From: Rhynchosporium graminicola
Lineage: Eukaryota; Ascomycota; Leotiomycetes; Helotiales; Ploettnerulaceae
Assembly (NCBI GenBank): GCA_900074885.1
Contig: FJUW01000019.1
Coordinates: forward strand, 372,001-436,000
Length of the DNA stretch: 64,000 nt
Reading direction: 5' to 3'
A program made the translations under genes and the position numbers. This document shows, in pieces, positions 23,826-34,022 of this stretch (positions within the stretch are counted from its first letter, which is position 1; each line of letters starts with the position of its first letter). The notes beneath the pieces were generated by a model. That model did not search any database. It was not told the origin of the DNA and saw only the letters and a program-made list of their open reading frames with translations.

Positions 23826-25426
23826 ATGGAAATCCGTATAGTTTTCGGGAGATGAGATGGGATATATTAATGGTATGAAGTAGCAAAGAATTATATTTAT
23901 CCACTGCAACCAGTTCGAAACCAGCTTTCTATGTGTAAATTCTGCCTTCTGATTAGGTAAAGTACTGACCAGCCATTTACAACGGTTACTTGTTTCTTTG
24001 TCATGATACTTGGGCGTGTTGCGAGACCCGGCTGCTTACGAACGGACATTTTCAGTTCGGGTTACCTTGATTTCAAGTGAGAAAATTTTCCAGCTGCTGT
24101 ACTATCTCAACTAACGACTTAACCACTTCTAGTCTTACCTTGAACATACTTCCTTGTCAAAATTATACCCAAGGGCCTATGCAAATGACACATTCACTCC
24201 CAACGATGTATTTTCAGCTAAGCTTGAAGATTCCGGTGAATTTCCTTCTGAACTTCTTTGGAAATGAATTGCAGAAGGAAATTGCGTTGTCATCCACAGG
24301 AAGACAAGGTGCAAAGGCCATCCGCCAAGCCCATCCTCATCCCGGCTCAACTCAACGCATACAACCGTAATCGATATCGAAACAAGAAGTATGACTGTGA
24401 AGAAGGCTTAAAGCTGCCAATCGAGTAGTAAGAAGTGTACGCGTTACGGGCGCGAAAACCAGCTGACCCTCTGATTGGCTCATTAGAAAGTCATTCGGAA
24501 AGTCGCGGATATACTTGAGGGTTTCTCACTGGCTGAAATGCTCGAGACAGCTAGGTTTTGTATATGAGGCTGAGCCTGAGCCTTGATGTAGAACGCAGAC
24601 AAGTGGCTGCGCATTCGAATTCAGTCTCTAAACTTTGCCTTTTTGACTCGTCAAAGCCATGTATACCCTTTGGGGGGAGGGTGGCGGGGGAACACCACTC
24701 TCCAGTTTCACTCTACTAAGATGAAGTTTCTGTTACGAATCCAAGTCCGAATGTTTGATATTTGCCAAATTGATAGACTTTCACACAGAAATATATTGAT
24801 CGTGAATGTGTTGACACGTGACCTTCGTTGTCTTTGGCCAGCTGCTCAATATTTTGCACTCACTTTCTATCTAAGGGCAGTATAGATCATCCAGACGAAA
24901 GAGGCTTACTCTTCCCTGCGATGATTGACAAACATCAGCTCCTTGGATGCCGTCATTTATCAAAGTCAGTGAGTGCCCAGTCCTTTCAACTCCCACGCTT
25001 CCTTTGTTTTCATTTAGCCGAGTTTCATAGCTCGTGCAATTTTGGACGCTAGCGAGTATTTCCTTCGAGAGAAATGTTGCTAAGCAACAATGGATCGCTC
25101 AAAGCCCGCACAATTCTTTGTTGCTGATGTATTCTGGTGTCCTCAGGCATAATGCATTGATGTCGAATCCTGGTTGAAGAATTGTACTTGTGCAAGAACA
25201 ATAACCGTTCATCAAGCTTTGAAAGAGCTTTCATGAGAACAATGGTGATGAAAAATGTTATCAAGCACTACAACTTTCGAAGTGCTACATTTCTCCATCC
25301 AATTGTTACGTCTTTATTCGACGCAGCACAAATCAAATACTGATCCGATCGTTACATTACCAGAATCATACATACTAACAACCTCGAACTATCAACCTCA
25401 ACCTCCAGTCCCCTACCAAAGACAAA
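23826..25426. other. Intergenic, no supported gene
   Basis: 1.6 kb with only short frames, such as 24077-24370 (+) and 24643-24885 (+), which show no motif. No repeat or RNA gene is noticed. Confidence 0.45.
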
Positions 25427-27343
25427 ATGGCGAACAGGCAACCCCTTCCCCCACGTCACCATCCAAGGACCCCAGAGAACGAACGTGCAGAAATCATTAC
25501 CCACGAACCAGCATCGTGGAACAGCTACCGACAAACCAGTTCTCGCGGCCAGCTCGTACGCGATTTCATGGAATCGGGCCTACCGGAGGCGAGAGCGAAA
25601 GTGAGAGTCGAAGAAGAATTCACAGCCAGAAAGCCGAGAATCGCTCCTCCTAGACGGAGACCTTCGCTTACTCCAATGGTGCGTACGTCCCGGACAACAA
25701 AAACGGAACAATCTGACGAATCGGAAAGGAGCTCGAGAAGAAGAGATCCAAGTCCTTCTAGGACCAGGAGAAGTAGGAATTCGAGCCCGGCGCCAACGGC
25801 GAGTAGTTCACGGACTATGCGGTCTTCAAGAACCAGAAACCCATCTCCTGCACCTACGGCGAGCACTTATCGAACAACTCGAACCGAGAAAACCAGACAG
25901 CCATCTCCTTCGCCAGCGTTGAATGCTTCGCGAATGCCTCGATCATCAAGACGCAGAGATCCGAGTCCAGCATCCACAACACGAACATCGAGAACAAGGA
26001 ATACTTCGCCTGCTTCAACAGCAACGAGTTATCAATCTCGAGATCCATCACCACGAGCCAACATCCGCAAGTGGCAAACAGGAATGTCATCTTCGACGAG
26101 TACATCGGGCTCGTCCCGATCAAGGGATATCTCGCCGAGGTCAACGGTCCGGAAATCTAGATCGAGAGCCCCGTCGCAGACACCGTCAGATAGTACTGTC
26201 AGACCATCGAGATCACAGCAAAAGAAGCCGGCGGCTAGAAATTTGAGTCCTGCTTCAGAAAAAGAACGCAGGAGGTTGAGACAGAAACTCCTGGATGAGG
26301 GAACACCTGTTGATATGGTAAATGAGATGAAGAACGGGCTAAGTGTTTCTGATTCTTCGAGATCGAGGGAATCAAGTCCTGCTCCAACATCCAGAAGTCA
26401 CGCGATGAGTAGTTCTCGTCAATCAGGCCCACAGCGAAGAGGTCGTTCTCGCTCTCCGTACATCGATCCAAGTCCACCCATCGAAGAGATGTCACTTAAC
26501 ATGTTACGCCAAGAAGTAGCCGAAGAAGGTCGCGACCAAGGCTTCATCGATTTCCTTCTCCTCCGAGGGGCCAATCTCGGATCACTCAATACAGGCACGT
26601 CAAACTCCTCTGCTCGTGCACGTATGCGCTCTCGTGACCGTGATGCCATCCCGCTTGGTCTGGTATGGAGCGATGACCCAGTCAAAGAACGAGAAATGAG
26701 ACGAGCTTCATTGATTGAACATGGCTTTCCAGCCCGAGGCGTCAAGCTCTTTCTCGATGAGCAATGGGGCCCCGCTGCGCCTGCCAGTCTAGCTCTCGCT
26801 GCGCGAAATCCCGTCTATGCTGAACATGGATGCGACATAAAGGTGGAGGGTAACGCGGTGGTGGAGCGGGAGAAGCAGAGGCAGGCTGTACTGGAATCGG
26901 ATTTCCTGCATCAGAGCGAGAAGGGCATCAGGTTGATGCTGGATGAGATTTACGGGCCGGAAACGAGGGAGGCGAGAGCGCATCGCAAGCCCGGACCCGA
27001 TTGGATGAGGGATTTTGCCATAATGAAGTTGAGATATGGGTCTCACCCGGACGACAATTCGAAGCCGAATTCGAATCCTTCGTCGGCGGTTGCGTCGTTC
27101 TCGCAGCGACAGGCATCCTCGCCATCCTCGTCATCGTATGTACCATTGCCACCGTGGGATCCATACTCCTCCTCATCTTCTTCCATCTTCCAAATACCAT
27201 TCCCTCCCTGGCCACATCGTTCTCCATCTACACAACCAACCTTCTATGGCCCGCAACCTCCGATAACGTGGGACGATCATTTGGGTTGGATGATGAATGG
27301 AATGCCTATAGATTGGAATCCGCCTATGGGTTGGAATCCGTGA
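25427..27343 (+). CDS. Ser/Arg/Pro-rich protein with five internal repeats
   Basis: Single-exon 638-aa protein starting MANRQPLPPRHHP. Residues of about 75-270 are an RS-like low-complexity region built of units such as SSRRRDPSPSRTRRSR and TRNPSPAPTAS, recalling SR-type splicing or phospho-scaffold proteins. Scattered through the rest are five related segments of about 27 residues, at roughly 40-66, 279-305, 357-383, 420-448 and 480-510. They share the pattern R-x(2)-L-x(3,5)-G-x(5)-(V/I)-x(3)-L, and the last two end in DEQWGP / DEIYGP. The C-terminus is Pro/Trp-rich (PPWDPY, PFPPWPHR, MGWNP). No known domain is recognised. The context (kinase of SRPK type next downstream, opposite strand) is suggestive because SRPKs phosphorylate RS regions, but that link is inference. 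Confidence 0.8.
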   Translation: MANRQPLPPRHHPRTPENERAEIITHEPASWNSYRQTSSRGQLVRDFMESGLPEARAKVRVEEEFTARKPRIAPPRRRPSLTPMVRTSRTTKTEQSDESERSSRRRDPSPSRTRRSRNSSPAPTASSSRTMRSSRTRNPSPAPTASTYRTTRTEKTRQPSPSPALNASRMPRSSRRRDPSPASTTRTSRTRNTSPASTATSYQSRDPSPRANIRKWQTGMSSSTSTSGSSRSRDISPRSTVRKSRSRAPSQTPSDSTVRPSRSQQKKPAARNLSPASEKERRRLRQKLLDEGTPVDMVNEMKNGLSVSDSSRSRESSPAPTSRSHAMSSSRQSGPQRRGRSRSPYIDPSPPIEEMSLNMLRQEVAEEGRDQGFIDFLLLRGANLGSLNTGTSNSSARARMRSRDRDAIPLGLVWSDDPVKEREMRRASLIEHGFPARGVKLFLDEQWGPAAPASLALAARNPVYAEHGCDIKVEGNAVVEREKQRQAVLESDFLHQSEKGIRLMLDEIYGPETREARAHRKPGPDWMRDFAIMKLRYGSHPDDNSKPNSNPSSAVASFSQRQASSPSSSSYVPLPPWDPYSSSSSSIFQIPFPPWPHRSPSTQPTFYGPQPPITWDDHLGWMMNGMPIDWNPPMGWNP

Positions 27344-28144
27344 GAAGCCAGCAGCCGCCAGCAGAGTGAATGTGCGAGGTGGAAAATGAATCCTCCGGAG
27401 AGCTGGACTCCTGAAGAGGCTAAGTAGGATATTGACAAAGTCAATTCTCCGTGTAAAACAATATATGCATATTCGTTCGCGATTCTCTTAAAAATCTTGA
27501 TTGTGATGACGCTAAGACTATTCAAAGACCTTGAGGATAGAAAATCTATTGCACCTGTTACCTAGACAAAGCATACCCCTCTGTTGAACGGTTTCGTTCA
27601 TCGTGGTTCTCTGAACACCTAAGATTGTCATATTATTAGAGAACCACTAACTAAATAGCTTAAATAGCTTTACAGCTTTTATGTATTACTCAATCTAGGT
27701 TATTTAAATCCCATTATCCAACTGTAAACTTTGGATCGACTTTCGTGAAACAATTGATCGTACTCCTCAGCCTTCTAACCGCCCGAGAAGAAAGTGCATG
27801 GCATCCCTCTATCTTCGTTTGTGTATTGTACACGAGGGGCCTCGTTCAATAATATTTCGTACAGGTGTTAAGTTCATCCGCACAAAAGAAAAACATGTAA
27901 AGAATATCGGAGCACTCTTTTGCATAATTTTACATTACCGGCGGCCTTTCAATTCTTCAAGAGTAGAAGCCTCAAAACGCCCCAATCAGGAGTTAATCCT
28001 CCGTCAGGAATATGCACATCTTCCAATCCAGCGTATCTACCCATTCAATCCTCACCATATCAGTGTGTATCATAGTCAGCTCTTCGAGCATATAATCCTA
28101 GAATCTACCAAAGCTAGCCTGTGAGAATCTCTAGCTATAGTACC
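27344..28144. other. Convergent 3' intergenic region
   Basis: 800 nt between the convergent SR-rich protein and kinase genes. It contains TTAAATAGC-type short AT repeats near 27650-27670 and no supported gene. Confidence 0.45.
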
Positions 28145-29620
28145 TCACATCTTCAGCCAAGGCTCATCAAGCATCTGCTTAGCTGTCTTTCTCTCCTCCG
28201 GCCGCCACGTCAACATTCCCCTCATCATCTGCAAGAACAATTCTTTATTCTCACCCTCCAGCCGAGTTTCCAGACTCTCCAGGGTCCGTCCTTCTGGAAT
28301 TGGCATCTCAGCGATCCATTTCCCTATCCAATATCAGCTCTGGTCCTCGTTTTTGTCCTATGGGGATGATCATATCTGATTCCGGAAAAAACAAAATCAG
28401 AAAGAAAACATACCATCAACGTCAAAAAACTCTTTACTCCTCAACCCTTTCTGAAGCATGTCCAAAGGCGGAGGTGCCAAAAGAGCAACAACTTCCGCTA
28501 ATTGCGCTCGCGTGGACCAACCTTTCCCATTCGAGTCCTGGCCATTGAACAAGTGTCGTCCTTCAAAGACATCCCATATCATGGCTCCTACATTCCAAAT
28601 GTCTACCGGGTAGCTCCATTCGGCTTTCGTCATGATTTCGGGCGGCTACAGGGATGTCAACAGGATTCAGATTCAATTATATGCATTAAATGCTCAGTAG
28701 GAAGCAACGAACCCGGTATACGTTAGGTACAGCGTTGTGATTCCTCTTTATGTCGCCTGGCACGGCGCTACCGAAATCACTCAACACCGAGTCACCGAAG
28801 ACTTTTGGGACGTCAAACTGCCGTGATGCGTATATTGTTACACCGTCTACAATCTTTCGTGGAGAGGGGTGTTCCAATTCCGCTTCCTCGAACGCATCTA
28901 GAATTGATGCGTCTTCTATCTGATTGAGGATGTTGTCTGCTTTAATATCTACAGTGTATGCCTTTAGCTTACTGGCATCAAAAAGACGATGTGGGCCATA
29001 CCTGTATGAATTAGCTTGCATTCTGTATGCAGATAATCTAGGGCCAAGAAGAGCTGCTCAAGGGTCCCTTTGAGGAGCTGCTCAGAGAAGACGCCATTTG
29101 CGGCGCGCAGTCTCAATTCCCGTAAGCTTTCCCACATGGGCTTCTGGACAAGACAGGCATGGTCGCCGCCAGGACGGGGGATTTTGAATGTCTCCAAGGC
29201 CGTCCTGACAAAGTGACGACCACGATGGGACTGGTTGCCTTGTCTAATGCGACTATAATTCTCGAATTCTTCCTCTGAGTGCGCATTCCGAGTGTAGACT
29301 TTCAACGCAACATGTCCATGGGCACTAGAATTGATTAGGAATCTAGTTGACTCGTACTCTTCAGAGACTTACTGGAGATCGCGGGCTAGCCAAACGGTAG
29401 ACGCTCCACCACACCCAAGCTTTCCAACTACCTGATACTTCGATGCATAAACCTGTCCAATTTTCACAGGATAGTAGATTCCCTGGCTGAAGCCTTCGAA
29501 TTGTTCTTCGTCGATAAGCGGAGACGCGGGCAGTATATCAAATCCCGAGGTGGGAAATCGTAAAGGCGGCGATGGTGCGCGACGAGTAATAGCTCTTGCC
29601 CATTTCAGTAACAGGGCCAT
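28145..29620 (-). CDS. SRPK-like serine/threonine protein kinase
   Basis: Five minus-strand exons, 29373-29620, 29002-29324, 28713-28948, 28414-28645 and 28145-28323, give 405 aa with all phases closed. Kinase motifs in order: glycine loop GKLGCGGASTVWLA near residue 66, VAIK-type lysine in HVALKVY, catalytic loop LIHTDIKADN with HTD in place of HRD, DFG as LSDFGSA, and the APE-type PPEIM. The HTDIKxDN loop and the DLQ|AHGHVALKVY start are typical of the fungal SRPK-like group within CMGC kinases. The C-lobe ends in LTWRPEERKTAKQMLDEPWL. The family phosphorylates SR-type or other basic-Ser substrates; the actual substrate is unknown. The large spacer insert of true SRPKs is absent; the insert after DIKADN (about 55 residues) is common in the fungal group. 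Confidence 0.87.
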
Positions 29621-30513
29621 GCCTTGGTAAAAATTGCCCGCGACATGCGGTGATATGAAGACAGATTCAAGGTGCAGATGGAGGTCATGTGTACGATAGC
29701 AGGTCTACGCGCCCAGGCATTACCTTCTGTGCCTTCTAACTCAGGCTGCCTTAAGCTGTTTCACCGACCTAGTAGGATGAACTTATGTCACAACGAGCGA
29801 TCAGCCGCTTGAATTTCTAGTGGGGATTCCAGAGTAAATTGGGGAAGATACATAACCATAATATTTATGTAAATACCCCGGTAAAAATCTGAGCAATATG
29901 CTGAAATCCAAGGAGCAGCTCAGCGTTACTCTTCTCGTGAATCGAGACGATACAAATTACTTCTTTTTTTGAGAAGAAGAAATATCAATTTACAAAGATT
30001 GCCTTTAATTCACTGTCTGGCTGTTTGTTTACTACAATTTTTTCAATACCTTTTTTTCTTAATCAAGTATCTCCTCAATCTTGCAGGAAGTAGTAAGAGC
30101 AGAATTATAAAAGTACCATCTACCTATGTAGTCTAGGCTCAGATACCGCTCCAGAGAATCGAAAAATCTGACTTGAGAAGAGAGAATTGTATTAAATATT
30201 CTATTAATGCTTTTAATTACGCTCCGATCCTTACACACAGCCCTCACTAAGTAAGTCAAGGTAGTTAGCCAACTGGCATTTTTCCTTACCACTTACCTCA
30301 TCTCATCTCATCCGAGCCCAAACCCCACTACCCACCATCTTGCTCATCTTCTCTTTTCTTTTCTCTTCCACTCATTCATATTCATTCTCACACCCTAGTA
30401 GTTCATACACTTCATCATATACCTCCCCCCACCCTCTCCTCTCCTCTTCTCCAACCCCTTCTCCAAACCTCCTTCCTCCTTTCCCTACCCCAACTAGCCG
30501 AGATCTCCTCCCC
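29621..30513. other. Intergenic, CT-rich towards the end
   Basis: Kinase upstream region and the 3' flank of the mucin-like gene. 30340-30500 is strongly pyrimidine-rich (CTCCTCTTCTCC-like). Open frames there are low-complexity shadows. Confidence 0.4.
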
Positions 30514-32452
30514 TCACCTCCCCGTCGCGGTAACAGTAACAGTAAAACTCACAGTCTCCGTCTCCGTAACCGTCACGCTTCCCACAGTGATATAAACCGT
30601 CTCTTTCGCAGGACCAGGAGTAGGCACTGGCGAGATTACGGGGATGATTGTTATTTCACCACCTCCGCCTCCTCCGGTATTAGGAGGCGGAGAAGGCGGA
30701 GAAGGAGTAGGCGTTGGTAAAGTGACGATGATTGTTATTGTACTTGCTTGTTTGATCGTTGTGGTTGTTAAAATCTCTGCTGGGAGAGGGCTTGGGGTTG
30801 GGTTTGAAGCAGGAGGAGGAGGAGGAGGAGGTGGTGGTGGTGGTGATGGTACAGGTATATTTTCAGGCTCTCTCGTCGTCGTAGGTTGGATAAGCGGGAA
30901 CGTAGTCTCAAAAGGCGGTTGCTTTGAACTTCTCTCTCCCTCCTCTTGTCCTACTCCTCCTTCTTGACCACCCAAAACCTTGCTTGCTATCCCCTCATCC
31001 ACACACCCGACTCCCACCCCTTGCACGCTCCTCATCGGCATCGCGAAACATTTCTTCCCATCCTTGCAGATATCCGTAATGACAAAACTGCCTTCACTGT
31101 TACACTGTGCCTGATTTCCGGCTATACAAGCTATTTGTCCACTTATCGTGCAAGGAGAGGAGAAATTGAGGGTGCTGAAGAGGGAGTTGTAGGATTGGGC
31201 GAGGGCGAGGTTCGATGCTAGAGTTTCTGGTGGGACGGTGTTGGATGAAGGAGGAGGTGGTGGGAGAGCTGTTGGGACGAGGATTATGGGGGAGGAGATG
31301 ACGGGTGTTAGAGTTTTGAGAGGCTTTTTCGGTGGTAGTAGTGTGGATGAGGAGGGTTCTAAGGCTGTGAGTGAGGAGATATCGATTATGATTGTTGTTG
31401 AGATAGAGCCTGGTTGTGGAGGTGGGATGGTGGGAGTTGGTACGACCACGGAGTTTGTGTTTGTTAGTGAGAATTTGGGTATTGATGACGGCGTCATTGA
31501 AGAAGGTAAGATTGTGGAAGGGAATATCGAAGATGATAGTGAATTGCCAGCAGTCGCTCCCAAAGAGGATGCCGCGGACGGAGTACAGGTCAAGCTGATA
31601 AGTCTACTGTTTGGACCCGTGCTGGTCGGAGAAGATGGAAGAGACGTCGTCTCTCCATCGCATGTAGCTGATCCAGTTACAGGAGGCGGAACACTACGCG
31701 TAGGAGTTTCCGTCACGGGTTCAAGATCAGATGCCGGACCTGTGAACGTCCTCGTTCGAGCTGGAGCAACTCGACGTTGTGACGTGCTTGGTGTCTCTAC
31801 AGGCGTCAAGGTTGACGATAATGCTGGCATACTTAAGTTGCTTGAGGATGGTGTGGACGTGAGTAGAGGCACACTTGTTGAGATGGTTGCCGATGAGACA
31901 TATAAGCTGGATATCTCGCCTAGCGTACTGGACAATGAGGGTGAAAGGGTTGATAAAGGAATTGCGGAAGGAATATCAGGATTCGATATCGTTGAGACAG
32001 AGCTTGAAGTAGTACCTCTAGCAGTCGAGGAAATACTGGATAGACCAGAAGCTGCAATCGGATAAGTCGTGATACTGACACTCGCTCTCGTACTTGGCGT
32101 CGTGAAAGTAGACAGCGGCACACGTACACTTCCTGAGGCATCAACTGGAATAATCGTGATAGTTGGCTCAGCAGTCTGCAAACTTTCAGACTCCACTGCA
32201 GTGATCGGTATCGATGAAGACGTATTCGAAAATGTGAAGCTTCGTGGCGGACTAGAATATCATTAGCCAGACTCAAGCAAAAAGCGGGATCGTGTTCACG
32301 CCAAGAACAAGAAAAGGAAAGAGAGGAAAGGAATGTAAATAAACCTACGCTCTAAGAACCACATCACCCCTTCTCAATGGTCCAGCGTCACAAATCGGTA
32401 TCGACAAGCCTAACAAGAGCAACACACTCCACGTCCGTTCAAAGATATACAT
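30514..32452 (-). CDS. Secreted mucin-like Ser/Thr/Pro-rich protein with Cys module
   Basis: Exon 1 (32349-32452) encodes a signal peptide, MYIFERTWSVLLLLGLSIPI ending near CDA. A 97-nt intron follows, then exon 2 (30514-32251), for 613 aa in total. Residues of about 40-370 are Ser/Thr/Pro-rich and should be heavily O-glycosylated. A compact Cys-containing module follows (about residues 370-450) with CTISGQIACIAG, QAQC, DICKDGKKCFAMP and VGVGCVDEG. The spacing resembles chitin-binding CBM19-type modules, which I recognise only by pattern. A polyproline run encoded by a GGA/GGT tract and a TVTVTETETVSF-type tail close the protein. No GPI tail is evident. It is probably a cell-wall or extracellular protein. 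A long antisense frame (31238-32065) is a composition shadow. Confidence 0.78.
30811..30847. repeat. GGA/GGT trinucleotide tract
   Basis: Runs of GGA then GGT inside the mucin-like gene. Read on the minus strand they encode a run of prolines. Confidence 0.7.
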
Positions 32453-32790
32453 TCTCGATTCTGATTATCCGAAGAAACTTTTGAGATGAGACAATTTAGA
32501 TCGAGATCTGATATGCAACGTCGATCACCGATACCAACAGACAGGAAGTCACGCCGCTGACCTGCGCGGACGAGTGATTATCTCGTAGAAGTGGAGAGAT
32601 AGAAGAACTGAAGAAGTGGCGAAGTGTATATATCTAACCGATCATAAAAAGAGCGCTCGATGAATGAGATAAATATTCTAGTTGGTATCGATATCGATAT
32701 CGAGATAGGCGAACAAGGAAATAATGAACGAGAAATGAGGCAAATGACAGAAATGAGTAGACAATATCGAAAGGAAAGGCAGGAACTCAA

Positions 32791-32814
32791 AGAGAGAGAG
32801 AGAGAGAGAGAGAG
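32791..32814. repeat. (AG)12 microsatellite
   Basis: Twelve perfect AG units, with a second shorter GA run near 32838-32850. Confidence 0.85.
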
Positions 32815-33198
32815 AAAGGCAAGACTCGAAAGAAAGAGAGAGAGAGAGAGATACAACGAAAAGCCCAGGCATTAACAAATATCAAGCAGGTAGAATCAAC
32901 TCACTGCGAGCACAACACCAGTACTTACTTGTACCTTACTCCAGACAGACAGACCCATCCAGACCATACCATACCATGCCATACCATAATCATCACATCA
33001 AATCCCATCCCGATCGTTTCATGATCCCCCAGTCGAGTCGAGGCGACGCCCAGCCAAACCACCCATCTATAACAATAGACACAATCCCAATCCCAATCCC
33101 ATCCCAACCCAATCCACAACGATCCTCCGCAAGCCCAGCCCATAGCCCATAAAGAACAGATCTTCCCTACCCAATCATCGCCTCAAGCAGCCCTAAAT

Positions 33199-33228
33199 CT
33201 CACACTCACACTCACACTCACACTCACA
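33199..33228. repeat. (CTCACA)5 repeat
   Basis: Five perfect hexamer units. Confidence 0.85.
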
Positions 33229-34022
33229 AGCTGAAGCCCCGGCTTCGACAACCCCCAGCCCACCGATCTTACCTCCGTCCTCCCTCCCAGCAGACAAAAA
33301 CAAAACAACAAAGAAGACATCCCTTCGCATCTGGACCAACGAAACGTCCCCCCTCCCCCCCACAAGAAGCGCATGTATATACATGACCCGCCAACCCGCA
33401 CACCCGTTTTGAAGACATCGCGTCGCAGACGCATCCAGGCTGCCGATTGGTCGAGGCAAGCAGGCGAGTGCTGTAATTGGTCGGTCGGCGCTTAGATCAC
33501 GATCTCAGACGGGATGCGGGTAGGGTGGCGGATGGGCAGCGGATAGGGAGATTAGAAGGATTGAGAGAGGTGTACACATAGACGCGTGTGAATAGCCTCT
33601 TGGTAGCTAGGTGTCAGAAGAATAAATACTGTAACAGATCTCGAAGCGCGAAGGCGAGCTATTTATAGACTCCTCGTGAAAAGTGTGTTCGGGTCACGTG
33701 TCTAAGTCATTTGGCTGCAAATGTTACGCAGATAGTGTCGAGGGGAGGGATTCGGGATGAAAAAAGGCAGTTGGAAGATCATGTAATTGCTAGAGATCTC
33801 GGAGTACGGGTATCTAACTAGGTACAGCGCGCATACTTGCGAACAATTCCTTCGTTCATGGAATCATGTCTTATCCGCCGTCATTGTAAATAAAGCGCAT
33901 TGGTGACATCTGCCTCTGCATCTCGCTTCTCTCTCATCTCAAAATCATCTCATCTCATCTTATCTACCAGAATCTCTGCGTCTACTCCTCCCTCTAATTT
34001 CGGCTTCCGAGCTGTCGGAACC

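Larger units (their letters stand above)
32453..34022. other. Intergenic, low-complexity rich
   Basis: 1.57 kb containing the promoter of the mucin-like gene and the 3' flank of Tps2. It has AG-dinucleotide, CTCACA-hexamer and CCATACCATACC-type repeats. Frames within it are repeat-driven and not called. Confidence 0.5.

Noticed and set aside
27001..27369. Plus-strand alternative frame with a convincing transmembrane stretch (ILAILVIVCTIATVGSILLL)
   Set aside because: It overlaps the C-terminus of the RS-rich protein. The hydrophobic run arises from reading its Ser/Pro codons one base off. No start context or splice supports it.
31238..32065. 275-codon plus-strand open frame
   Set aside because: Antisense to the Ser/Thr-rich mucin-like exon. 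Val/Gly/Glu bias is the expected shadow of Ser/Thr codons.
32578..32878. Frames rich in Ser-Leu or Arg-Glu repeats
   Set aside because: Driven by the (AG)n microsatellite.
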